From contig NZ_PITQ01000001.1 in NCBI RefSeq assembly GCF_002834385.1, forward strand, positions 62,001-126,000: a stretch of DNA of 64,000 nt. The letters are read 5' to 3'. This DNA comes from Rahnella sp. AA. Its GTDB lineage: Bacteria; Pseudomonadota; Gammaproteobacteria; Enterobacterales; Enterobacteriaceae. Of this stretch, positions 54,936 through 64,000 are shown in pieces. The notes under the pieces are model-generated. The model ran no database searches, was not told where the DNA came from, and saw nothing but the letters and a program-made list of their open reading frames with translations. Every line of letters begins with the position of its first letter. Within the stretch, counting starts at the first letter, position 1. A program made the position numbers and the translations under genes.

Positions 54936-55400
54936 TTATTCGATGACGACCAGCGGCTCGTCGAACTCAACCGGTTGGCCGCTTTCTACCAGAATTGCTT
55001 TAACAACACCGGATTTGTCTGCTTCGATTTGGTTCATCATTTTCATCGCTTCAACGATACACAGGGTATCGCCCGCGGTGACTTTCTGACCCACTTCGAT
55101 GAAGGCTTTTGCGTCAGGGCTTGGCGTGCGGTAGAACGTACCCACCATTGGAGAACGAACGATGTGACCACTGATTGCCGCTGGAGCCGCTTCTGCAGGC
55201 GCAGCCGCTGGCGCAACCGCAGTAGCCAGGCCTGGCTGTGGTTGCGCAGGCATAGCATAAGCCTGTTGCATCATAGGATAAGCCTGCACAGGTGCAGCAC
55301 GGCTGATACGAACTGACTCTTCACCTTCAGAAATTTCCAGTTCAGAAATACCTGATTCTTCAACCAGTTCGATCAGTTTTTTGATTTTACGAATATCCAT
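54936..55400 (-). CDS. accB: Biotin carboxyl carrier protein of acetyl-CoA carboxylase
   Basis: A 154-residue biotin carrier. It starts with [20 protein letters not shown], then an Ala/Pro-rich flexible linker (about 55-75) and the C-terminal biotinyl domain with the biotinylation motif EAMKMMN (lysine carries biotin). It carries carboxylate from AccC to AccAD. It follows aroQ after 32 bases and precedes accC. Confidence 0.98.
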   Translation of the reverse strand: MDIRKIKKLIELVEESGISELEISEGEESVRISRAAPVQAYPMMQQAYAMPAQPQPGLATAVAPAAAPAEAAPAAISGHIVRSPMVGTFYRTPSPDAKAFIEVGQKVTAGDTLCIVEAMKMMNQIEADKSGVVKAILVESGQPVEFDEPLVVIE

Positions 55401-55432
55401 GGGTGTGATTCCGTACTCTTTTTGCGTAGAAA

Positions 55433-55885
55433 TTAGTGGGTTTTTGACAAGCGGTTAACCGCTGCCTGTAATGCAAAGTGGTAACCATCTGCGCCAAGTC
55501 CGCAAATAACGCCCACTGCGATGTCGGAAAGATAGGAATGATGCCGGAACGCTTCACGGGCATGTACATTCGACAGATGGATTTCGATAAACGGAATCGA
55601 CACCCCCAGTAATGCATCGCGCAGCGCCACGCTGGTATGGGTAAAGGCCGCGGGATTGATCAATATAAAATCGACATTTCCGCGTGCCTGATGAATACGT
55701 TCAATCAGGACATGTTCTGCGTTCGATTGCAGATGGCTCAGTGCCACATCAGCGGCAGCAGCCTGAACTTCCAAACCTTTAACAATATCGTTGAGCGTGG
55801 TGTGTCCGTACGTTTCAGGCTCACGGGTGCCTAACAAATTCAGGTTAGGACCGTTAAGTAGCAAAATGTCAAACTTATGCGCCAT
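55433..55885 (-). CDS. aroQ: Type II 3-dehydroquinate dehydratase
   Basis: A 150-residue enzyme converting 3-dehydroquinate to 3-dehydroshikimate in the shikimate pathway. Family features are [16 protein letters not shown] at the N-terminus (catalytic Tyr follows in YGHTTL), [16 protein letters not shown] and the [15 protein letters not shown] stretch. E. coli uses the unrelated AroD instead; aroQ directly upstream of accBC is common outside the Escherichia/Salmonella group. First gene of the aroQ-accB-accC unit. Confidence 0.97.
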   Translation of the reverse strand: MAHKFDILLLNGPNLNLLGTREPETYGHTTLNDIVKGLEVQAAAADVALSHLQSNAEHVLIERIHQARGNVDFILINPAAFTHTSVALRDALLGVSIPFIEIHLSNVHAREAFRHHSYLSDIAVGVICGLGADGYHFALQAAVNRLSKTH

Positions 55886-56126
55886 TGTGAGCCTATCTCC
55901 GGCAATTAGACAAAGATTGTAGAAAATACCCTGATGTCACCGATTTGTCACCTATTTCGCGGCAAATAGACCCGTCTCTTCGGCATGAGGTCGGGCATTA
56001 TAATGATATCGTGGCAATTCGCAGCTAAATACTGGTCTTATCAGCGAAGATAATCAACCCTCGTCCAGCGAATGAGAGTCTGATTGCCGAAATTATGAGG
56101 GGCAGAACACAGAAAAGTTCCGGCAC

Positions 56127-56729
56127 TTATCGCAACCACTGGCGGAATTTTTTATAGCGAAATGCCAGCAAGATGACGGCAAGTGTTGCGTAAATGATCG
56201 GTTGCGGCGACAACACTTTCACCGACCAAAGGTAGTGGATCGGCGCAAGAATTGCGATCAGATAGATAAAGTTATGCAACTTTTGCCAGGATGCGCCCAT
56301 TTTACGCTGCGCCCACAGCGTGGAGGTGCAGGCCAGCGCCAGCAGCAAGATCCAGCAGATAATCCCCAGCGTGAGGTACGGGCGCGAAATCAGTTCGCTG
56401 CCGAGCAGGCGGACATTGTTAATGCCCAGTTCCAGGAACGAATAACTGAGAAGATGCAGAGTTCCCCACGCAAAACACCATAAACCCAGCAAACGGCGGG
56501 TGCGGATAAGCAGCGGCTGTTTGCCATAGCGCGCGACGGGCGTGACCAGCAGCGTCACCAGTAAAAATTTCAGAGTCATCCTACCGGTAAAATGCTGAAT
56601 ATCTTTCGCCGGATCGGCGCTGAACCAGCCCTGATCGACAGAAAGTACAAGCCAGAAAAACGGCAAAATGGCCGCAAGGTAGATGACCACTTTCAGCCAG
56701 GTGATATTTGCAGGGTTCAAACGACGCAT
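56127..56729 (-). CDS. msrQ: Heme-containing membrane subunit of the methionine sulfoxide reductase MsrPQ
   Basis: A 200-residue inner-membrane heme protein of the ferric reductase-like family that passes electrons from the quinone pool to MsrP. About six hydrophobic segments are present, with histidines for heme b in TGRMTLKF-adjacent and WGTLHLLSY and [10 protein letters not shown] stretches. The start at 56729 (MRRLNPANI) begins the family; the upstream frame to 56900 lies inside msrP in another frame. It starts 16 bases after msrP and shares its transcript. Confidence 0.95.
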   Translation of the reverse strand: MRRLNPANITWLKVVIYLAAILPFFWLVLSVDQGWFSADPAKDIQHFTGRMTLKFLLVTLLVTPVARYGKQPLLIRTRRLLGLWCFAWGTLHLLSYSFLELGINNVRLLGSELISRPYLTLGIICWILLLALACTSTLWAQRKMGASWQKLHNFIYLIAILAPIHYLWSVKVLSPQPIIYATLAVILLAFRYKKFRQWLR

Positions 56730-56745
56730 AATAAAGCAGCCTTCT

Positions 56746-57747
56746 TTAATAGAACTTCCGTAAATCCATACCGTGATACAGCGAGGCGACCTGTTCGGCA
56801 TAACCGTTGAAGAGCAGCGTCGGCTGGCGCTGAACGTCGAGCAATCCGCCTGAACCGATAAACCGTTCGGTGGCCTGCGACCAGCGCGGATGATCAACAT
56901 GCGGATTCACGTTGGCGTAAAAACCGTATTCATTGTTCGCAATCTGGTTCCAGGTCGTCGGTGGTTCGTCGTGGGTGAATTTGATGCTCACGATCGACTT
57001 AATCCCCTTGAAACCGTATTTCCACGGCACAGTCAGGCGAATGGGCGCACCGTTTTGCGGCGGCAATGCTTTGCCGTAAACGCCGACGGTCAGCATCGTC
57101 AGCGGATGCATTGCCTCATCTATACGTAATCCTTCGACATAGGGATAGTCCAGGCCGCCGCCAATAAACCGGTCTTTCTGCCCCGGCATATGTGCCGGAT
57201 CATAAAGAGTGGTGAACGCGACATATCGCGCATTGCTGGTCGGTTCGGCCAGTTTGAGCAGGGAACTCAGCGGGAACCCGACCCATGGCACTACCATTGA
57301 CCAGGCTTCCACGCAGCGCATGCGGTAGATTCGCTCCTCCAGCGGGAAGCGTTTCATGATGTCGTCCATATCGAGTGTGAGCGGTTTAGCCACTTCACCG
57401 TCGATTTTTATCGTCCAGGGCGACGTCACGAGCTGCCCGGCGTTGGCCGCCGGGTCGGCTTTATCCAACCCGAACTCGTAGAAGTTGTTGTAGCCTTCCA
57501 CTTTATCTTCCGGGGTAAGTGCGAGTGAATTCTGATACGCCGCAGGTTTGGTGAAATCCAGCGGTTTACCTGCGGGCGCTGGCGGGCGGTCATGGCCTTT
57601 GAACCAGGAAAGAATATCTGCCTGTGCACTGGCCGGGATCGCCAGCGCGGCGGCGCTGATCCCCAGCGCCTGCAAAACCTTCCGGCGATCCTGGAAGATA
57701 TCCTCGGGGGTGACATCGGCTTCCGTCAGTTTGCGAAGTTTGGACAT
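56746..57747 (-). CDS. msrP: Periplasmic methionine sulfoxide reductase, molybdopterin subunit
   Basis: A 333-residue periplasmic Mo-cofactor enzyme that repairs oxidised methionines in envelope proteins. A twin-arginine signal starts at [14 protein letters not shown] (Arg 21-22), cleaved near ASAQA (about residue 43). The sulfite-oxidase fold is marked by [19 protein letters not shown], where the cysteine binds molybdenum, and by [15 protein letters not shown]. Full length. It leads the msrP-msrQ operon and diverges from csrD. The enzyme makes molybdate supply relevant to this organism. Confidence 0.97.
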   Translation of the reverse strand: MSKLRKLTEADVTPEDIFQDRRKVLQALGISAAALAIPASAQADILSWFKGHDRPPAPAGKPLDFTKPAAYQNSLALTPEDKVEGYNNFYEFGLDKADPAANAGQLVTSPWTIKIDGEVAKPLTLDMDDIMKRFPLEERIYRMRCVEAWSMVVPWVGFPLSSLLKLAEPTSNARYVAFTTLYDPAHMPGQKDRFIGGGLDYPYVEGLRIDEAMHPLTMLTVGVYGKALPPQNGAPIRLTVPWKYGFKGIKSIVSIKFTHDEPPTTWNQIANNEYGFYANVNPHVDHPRWSQATERFIGSGGLLDVQRQPTLLFNGYAEQVASLYHGMDLRKFY

Positions 57748-58141
57748 TACAGTCTCCGGTATTCATCTTATTAATGTTTTTATGATTATGTAGACAGCAT
57801 GGCGTGAAACCTGAGGTTTTGCGAGATACGCACGAAAATACGCTAATTCAAAATCCGCAAAGAGACTCTGTTCCTGCCAATCTATAAGAATTATAAATTG
57901 ATTAACTTTTGAGTTGCTATGCTATGAATGTATGTAAATGCAACCTTCCGGGGTACAAAACGGGCGAAGCGGGGCGGATATCATCCCGGGCCGGTGAAAC
58001 CCCGAAACATTCCTTCATGTCTGTTTGGTAAATTTCTCCTGCTGGCGGGTTTTTCTGTTTTATAGTAGCGGCGTTTTTTCGTAGCAGGCTTAGAGAATAA
58101 GGGCACTGTTTCCACCTCACCGTAGCGAGTAAGGCACAGGG
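57748..58141. other. Divergent region between msrP and csrD
   Basis: A 394-base region. TATAGT (about 58062-58067) could be a -10 for csrD. No ORF longer than short shadows or RNA gene was recognised. Confidence 0.35.
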
Positions 58142-60076
58142 ATGCGATTTACTACCAGACTATCGGCACTCATTTCGATGTTAGTTGCGCTGGCAATGTT
58201 GTTAATGTTGCTCGGCGTGACGTTTAGTTTTATCTATCTGAACAAGCAAAGTACCGAACAGCATCTGCAGGCGCTGGCGACGACTTATGATCAGTCATTA
58301 CTGACGCATACTCCGGCTGAAGCAGAACGATGGTTGCCACAGGCGATGCGCATGCTGGATGTCACGGATATTGAGGTAAAACTCGATAACTCAACGGTTT
58401 ATGAATACCACGAGCGCCCTGATTTACACCGTTCCTGGGACAGTGCGATACCTGAGTATGAAACGGCCATCTTGCCGCTGATGCAAAACCACGCGATGTC
58501 GCTATACATCTCTTATATCGATCCGGTCAGCAGTTATCTCCGTTCCCTGCGTTCTACCTTCACCATCGGTGTTGCCATTCTGGTGATGATTGGCATGCTG
58601 CTGCTTAGTTTTCGCTGGTTGCGTCAGGAAACGGATGGCGTCGAAAAGCTGGAAGATCGCGCCGTAAGGATTTTACGGGGAGAACGCGACGGGCTGACAG
58701 GCCACGTTGGTGAGTGGCCACACTCAGCCAGCAGTGCAATAGACCTGTTGCTGACTGACCTGAATGAGGCTCGTGAACAACGCAGCCGTGTGGATACGCT
58801 GATCCGCGCTTATGCCCAGCAGGATGCCCAAACCGGGCTCAGCAACCGGCTGTTTTTTGATAACCAGCTGGCGACGCAACTGGAAGAAAAAGGTGCACAC
58901 GGTGTGATGATGCTATTACGCCTGCCTGATTTCGACACGATGCGCGAAACCCACGGACAGGTTGTAGTAGAGGAAATGCGCTCGGCAATGGTGAATTTGT
59001 TATCGACGTTCGTCATGCGCCATGTCGATGCGTTGTTGGCGCGGTATTTCCACAGTGATTTTGCCGTTTTGCTCCCGCACCGCACGTTAAAAGAAGCTGA
59101 AGTCATGGCCACCCAACTGGTGAATGCGCTGGGTGTTCTGCCCACTTCCTCGCGGATTGACCGGGATGCGCTGATGTATATCGGCATCAGTGCGTATCGG
59201 TTTGGCCAGACGCCGGATCAGGTGATGGACATGGTTGAGCAGGCTACGCGGCATGCGGCATTTCAGGGCAGCAATAGCTGGTTTATCTACGACAAAAATG
59301 TCCCTGAAAAAGGGAGAGGAAGCGTGCGCTGGCGGACTCTGCTCGAAAATACGCTGGCGCGGGGTGGCCCGCGTTTGTATCAAAAACCCTCATTCACCCG
59401 GGATAGTAAACCGGATCATCGGGAGATACAGCGTCGTGTTTTCGACGGCGAGCAGGAACTGCTGGCTGCGGAGTTTATCCCTCTGGTTGTACAGTTTGGA
59501 TTATCACAAAGTTTTGACCGGGTCATGTTAAGTCAGATTATTCCGTTACTTAATCGCTGGCCGGATGAAATATTAGCATTTCACCTGACGGTTGATTCAT
59601 TATTGCAGCGGTCGTTTGTTCGCTGGCTGCGCGATACGTTGCTCCAGTGTGAAAGAAAACAACGAAATCGTATTTTGATTGAACTTGCAGAGGCAGATCT
59701 CTGTCAACATACCGACCGCCTGCGCCCTGCAATCAGATTGCTGCAAGGTTTAGGCTGTCGTCTGGCTGTTTCGCAGGCCGGTCTGACGGTTGTCAGCACC
59801 TCTTATCTGAAAACTTTCCCGGTGGAGAGAGTCAAACTTCACCCCGGGCTGGTTCGCGATATTGATAAAAGGATTGAGAATCAGCTTTTTGTACAAAGTT
59901 TGCTCAGTGCGTGCGAAGGGACTCAGGCTCTGGTTTTTGCCTCTGGTGTGCGAACAAAAGAGGAGTGGGCTGTTCTGCTGAAAAGCGGGATCCACGGCGG
60001 TCAGGGGGATTTTTTTGCTGTACCGGAGCCCGTTGAACCGGTCGGTAAAAAATATTCACACAACCGCGATGTTTAA
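58142..60076 (+). CDS. csrD: RNase E specificity factor CsrD
   Basis: A 644-residue inner-membrane protein with a membrane segment at each end of a periplasmic loop (about 11-35 and 139-161), a HAMP-like linker, and degenerate GGDEF and EAL domains. The GGDEF motif is HSDF and the EAL signature is replaced (AAEFIPLVV), so neither cyclase nor phosphodiesterase activity is expected. E. coli CsrD directs RNase E to degrade the CsrB and CsrC small RNAs, thereby releasing CsrA. It lies directly upstream of mreB as in E. coli. Confidence 0.93.
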   Translation: MRFTTRLSALISMLVALAMLLMLLGVTFSFIYLNKQSTEQHLQALATTYDQSLLTHTPAEAERWLPQAMRMLDVTDIEVKLDNSTVYEYHERPDLHRSWDSAIPEYETAILPLMQNHAMSLYISYIDPVSSYLRSLRSTFTIGVAILVMIGMLLLSFRWLRQETDGVEKLEDRAVRILRGERDGLTGHVGEWPHSASSAIDLLLTDLNEAREQRSRVDTLIRAYAQQDAQTGLSNRLFFDNQLATQLEEKGAHGVMMLLRLPDFDTMRETHGQVVVEEMRSAMVNLLSTFVMRHVDALLARYFHSDFAVLLPHRTLKEAEVMATQLVNALGVLPTSSRIDRDALMYIGISAYRFGQTPDQVMDMVEQATRHAAFQGSNSWFIYDKNVPEKGRGSVRWRTLLENTLARGGPRLYQKPSFTRDSKPDHREIQRRVFDGEQELLAAEFIPLVVQFGLSQSFDRVMLSQIIPLLNRWPDEILAFHLTVDSLLQRSFVRWLRDTLLQCERKQRNRILIELAEADLCQHTDRLRPAIRLLQGLGCRLAVSQAGLTVVSTSYLKTFPVERVKLHPGLVRDIDKRIENQLFVQSLLSACEGTQALVFASGVRTKEEWAVLLKSGIHGGQGDFFAVPEPVEPVGKKYSHNRDV

Positions 60077-61475
<1,399 letters not shown>

Positions 61476-61599
61476 TTCAGCGAAGATTGCTCATCTGAGT
61501 CAATTTTGTTGTGAGCAAGAATAGTCTGCCCGGGAAGGTGGTTGTCCGTCAGGTAAAACCTGCAACGTGAAGTGTGCAGTGTTCAATGTGGATACGTAT

Positions 61600-61637
61600 A
61601 AACACTGTCTGAGCTATGAGTGCTTAGGCAGTGTTTT
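61600..61637 (+). terminator. Hairpin in the mreB-mreC gap
   Basis: AAACACTG (61600-61607) pairs with CAGTGTTT (61629-61636), and the inner bases continue with wobble and paired positions to AGC/GCT around a 7-base loop, followed by TTTTG. This resembles an intrinsic terminator inside the operon, which would leave most transcripts covering mreB only. Confidence 0.65.
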
Positions 61638-61730
61638 GACTATCCCATAGATTACCGCCCCTTTTCTGTCAGATGACGTCTTGACTTCGACTGGCTGAAA
61701 CCTTCTGTTGCCGAGGAACTCGCATATTTT

Positions 61731-62738
61731 ATGAAGCCAATTTTTAGCAGGGGGCCTTCCCTGCAACTGCGACTTTTTTTGGCTATTCTTACGGCCATTA
61801 CTCTGATTGTTGCCGACAGTAAAATAGGTACGTTTGTTAAAATTCGCACCTATATGGATACTGCCGTCAGTCCCTTCTATTTTTTGTCCAATGCCCCGCG
61901 TGAATTCTTAGATCAGATTTCTGCCACTTTTGCGACCCGTGGTCAGATGGAGCTCGAAAACCGCGCTTTACGTCAGGAATTATTGCTGAAAAACAGTGAC
62001 CTGATGCTGCTTGGTCAATACAAACAAGAAAATGCCCGTTTGCGTGAACTGCTGGGATCACCGTTGCGCCAGGATGAGCACAAAATGGTGACGCAGGTAC
62101 TGTCTACCAGTAATGATCCCTACAGCGATCAGGTCGTCATCGATAAAGGCAGCAACAATGGCGTTTATATCGGGCAACCGGTTATTAGCGACAAAGGCGT
62201 TGTCGGTCAGGTTGTGGCCGTTGCCGCACTGACCAGTCGCGTACTGTTAATTTGTGATGCTTCACACGCGTTGCCGATCCAGGTGCTGCGTAATGATATC
62301 CGCGTGATTGCAGCCGGCAGCGGTTGTGCCGACGATCTGCAGCTTGAGCATCTGCCAAGCAATACTGATATTCGTGTCGGTGATGTGTTGGTGACGTCCG
62401 GTCTGGGCGGTCGCTTCCCTGAGGGTTACCCGGTCGGCGTGGTGTCTTCTGTCAAAGTGGACAACCAGCGCGCTTACACCGTTATTCAGGCTCGTCCTAC
62501 CGCAGGGCTTCAACGTTTGCGTTATCTGTTGCTGCTGTGGGGTTCTGATCGTAATGGCGATCATCCGCTGCCGCCGGATGAAGTTCACCGCGTCGCCAAT
62601 GAACGCCTGATGCAAATGATGCCACAAGTGTTGCCACAACCGGGGGATATGGGGCCACCTGCGCCTGTCCCTCCACCGGCCACCGGCACTGTGACCGGCC
62701 CAGCCGGAGCGTCTCCTGCTGCGGGAGCGACGCAATGA
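61731..62738 (+). CDS. mreC: Rod-shape-determining protein MreC
   Basis: A 335-residue protein: N-terminal membrane segment ([15 protein letters not shown]), a coiled-coil ([20 protein letters not shown]), and the periplasmic beta-rich domain ([20 protein letters not shown]). It links MreB with periplasmic murein synthases. The last ~50 residues are a Pro/Ala-rich tail ([14 protein letters not shown]). Start at 61731. Overlaps mreD by four bases. Confidence 0.97.
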   Translation: MKPIFSRGPSLQLRLFLAILTAITLIVADSKIGTFVKIRTYMDTAVSPFYFLSNAPREFLDQISATFATRGQMELENRALRQELLLKNSDLMLLGQYKQENARLRELLGSPLRQDEHKMVTQVLSTSNDPYSDQVVIDKGSNNGVYIGQPVISDKGVVGQVVAVAALTSRVLLICDASHALPIQVLRNDIRVIAAGSGCADDLQLEHLPSNTDIRVGDVLVTSGLGGRFPEGYPVGVVSSVKVDNQRAYTVIQARPTAGLQRLRYLLLLWGSDRNGDHPLPPDEVHRVANERLMQMMPQVLPQPGDMGPPAPVPPPATGTVTGPAGASPAAGATQ

Positions 62739-63223
62739 ACAGCTACCGGAGCCACGGGCGTTGGATTATTTGGCTATCCTTCTTAATAGCCATGCTGCTG
62801 CAGGTAATGCCGTGGCCTGAACAGATTTACATGTTCAGGCCATCATGGCTGATGCTGATCCTGATTTACTGGGTGATGGCGTTACCGCATCGCGTCAACG
62901 TGGGCACCGGTTTCGTTGTCGGTTTTATCATGGATTTGATCCTGGGATCGACGCTGGGGATTCGGGCGCTGGCATTTGCCATCGCGGCCTATCTTGTAGC
63001 ATTCAAATTCCAGCTATTTCGTAATCTGGCGCTCTGGCAGCAGGCCCTGATTGTCATGGTCATTTCGCTGGCTGTGGATGTTATGGTGTTCTGGGGCGAG
63101 TTCCTGGTTGTGAATGTTTCATTCCGGCCTGAAGTTTTTTGGAGCAGCGCGGTTGACGGCATTCTGTGGCCGTGGCTGTTTTTGCTGATGCGTAAAATTC
63201 GTCGTCAGTTCGCTGTGCAATGA
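62735..63223 (+). CDS. mreD: Rod-shape-determining protein MreD
   Basis: A 162-residue inner-membrane protein with about five membrane segments ([22 protein letters not shown]-like [19 protein letters not shown]). MreD works with MreB and MreC in the elongasome. It overlaps the mreC stop (ATGA) and is followed by yhdE after 7 bases. Confidence 0.97.
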   Translation: MNSYRSHGRWIIWLSFLIAMLLQVMPWPEQIYMFRPSWLMLILIYWVMALPHRVNVGTGFVVGFIMDLILGSTLGIRALAFAIAAYLVAFKFQLFRNLALWQQALIVMVISLAVDVMVFWGEFLVVNVSFRPEVFWSSAVDGILWPWLFLLMRKIRRQFAVQ

Positions 63224-63230
63224 GGATGTT

Positions 63231-63824
63231 ATGACCGCACTTTACCTTGCTTCCGGATCACCACGCCGCCGTGAATTACTGGCCTTGCTTGAACTGCCTT
63301 TTGAGCGCCTGGTGACCGAAGTGGCGGAAGAGCGTCAGCCTGATGAAGCACCGCAACATTACGTTTTACGGCTCGCAGAAGATAAAGCGAGAGCCGGCGT
63401 GGTGGTCGCAGCAGAAGATTTGCCTGTGCTGGGCGCGGATACGATTGTCGTCCTTGACGGTAAAGTGTTGGAAAAGCCGCGTGACGAAGCGCAAGCTGCT
63501 GTTATGCTTAAGGCATTGTCTGGCAGACAGCATCAGGTCATGACCGCCATTGCATTTGCTGACAGGCGAGATTGCCTCAATACGTTGGTTGTGACAGATG
63601 TCACCTTCCGTTCACTATCCTCCGAAGACATTGCACATTATATTCTGAGCGGTGAGCCCATGGATAAAGCGGGCGCTTATGGAATTCAGGGAAAGGGCGG
63701 TTGTTTCGTCCGTGAAATTCGCGGCAGTTACTATGCAGTTGTGGGGCTTCCTCTGGTGGAAACCCGGGAACTGCTAAATGAATTTTCTGCCTTACGCGAG
63801 CTTAGGAGAAAACATGACAGCTGA
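63231..63824 (+). CDS. yhdE: Maf-family nucleoside triphosphate pyrophosphatase
   Basis: A 197-residue Maf-like pyrophosphatase hydrolysing dTTP, UTP and modified nucleotides to monophosphates. Conserved motifs are [14 protein letters not shown] at the N-terminus, [10 protein letters not shown], and the [16 protein letters not shown] loop. Same gene order as in E. coli, between mreD and rng. The stop overlaps the rng start by 11 bases. Confidence 0.96.
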   Translation: MTALYLASGSPRRRELLALLELPFERLVTEVAEERQPDEAPQHYVLRLAEDKARAGVVVAAEDLPVLGADTIVVLDGKVLEKPRDEAQAAVMLKALSGRQHQVMTAIAFADRRDCLNTLVVTDVTFRSLSSEDIAHYILSGEPMDKAGAYGIQGKGGCFVREIRGSYYAVVGLPLVETRELLNEFSALRELRRKHDS

Positions 63825-64000
63825 ATTACTGGTCAATGTCACCCCGTCTGAAACCCGCGTGGCTTACATTGACGGTGGCATTTTGCAGGAAATCCACATT
63901 GAGCGTGAGACCAAGCGCGGGATTGCCGGCAACATCTATAAAGGGCGAATCAGCCGTGTCCTGCCGGGAATGCAGGCGGCGTTTGTCGATATTGGCCTTG
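63814..64000 (+). CDS. rng: Ribonuclease G, N-terminal part
   Basis: Only the first 62 codons are in the window. The start at 63814 lies 8 bases after GGAG and inside the end of yhdE. The sequence [20 protein letters not shown], then [15 protein letters not shown] and [14 protein letters not shown], begins the S1 domain of RNase G and matches E. coli almost exactly. RNase G matures 16S rRNA and cleaves certain mRNAs. Confidence 0.97.
   Translation, partial: MTAELLVNVTPSETRVAYIDGGILQEIHIERETKRGIAGNIYKGRISRVLPGMQAAFVDIGL

Noticed and set aside
58810-59187. Antisense frame inside csrD
   Set aside because: Shadow frame with no supporting signal.

Overview
The window is chromosomal DNA of a member of the Enterobacterales. 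The last third carries the order known from Escherichia coli: yhdWXYZ, fis-dusB, prmA-panF-yhdT, accC-accB, csrD-mreB-mreC-mreD-yhdE-rng. The proteins are near-identical (Fis) to clearly homologous (YhdX, PanF, DusB). aroQ directly upstream of accBC, ghxP next to yjcE, and many LysR- and AraC-controlled catabolic genes point to the Rahnella/Serratia/Ewingella side of the order; the genus is an inference.

Layout. (1) 0.3-17.7 kb is accessory metabolism: a Tat-exported amidohydrolase and a LysR regulator divergent from the urate hydroxylase gene hpxO; two unknown proteins; aldehyde dehydrogenase plus AraC; a LysR/SDR pair; a MazEF-type toxin-antitoxin; nitrilase/LysR; an EamA transporter with an AraC regulator; a GNAT, a GST and a stand-alone reductase. 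(2) 18-27.4 kb: a bacterial RIO kinase; a two-gene molybdate-like binding-protein unit preceded by a ModE-like operator; a LysE exporter; an inositol monophosphatase-family enzyme; a chemoreceptor with a sigma-28 promoter facing an MHYT-GGDEF-EAL protein; a second GST. (3) 27.4-38.4 kb: purine permease ghxP with a PurR-like box and a structured leader; an inverted-repeat-rich non-coding block; antiporter yjcE; a LysR/cidAB-type holin module; a divergent, apparently CRP-controlled cluster (SDR, YhcH-family, 2-hydroxyacid dehydrogenase, DASS transporter). (4) 38.4-43.8 kb: the yhdWXYZ polar amino acid ABC transporter behind a consensus sigma-54 promoter, then a class-I glutamine-amidotransferase-like protein. 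(5) 43.9-64 kb: a small unknown protein, lpxP, a DoxX protein and the conserved housekeeping block. Two genes sit inside that block relative to E. coli: an alpha-carbonic anhydrase between prmA and dusB, and a secreted M60 (enhancin-type) metalloprotease between accC and yhdT with eight hexanucleotide repeats upstream of it.

No rRNA or tRNA gene, complete insertion sequence, prophage or CRISPR array was seen. The most promising non-routine signals are the ModE-box/binding-protein unit, the inverted-repeat element at 29.4-29.9 kb, the M60 protease with its upstream microsatellite, and the sigma-54 promoter of yhdWXYZ. All consensus matches were made by eye from remembered consensus sequences; no database search or folding program was run.
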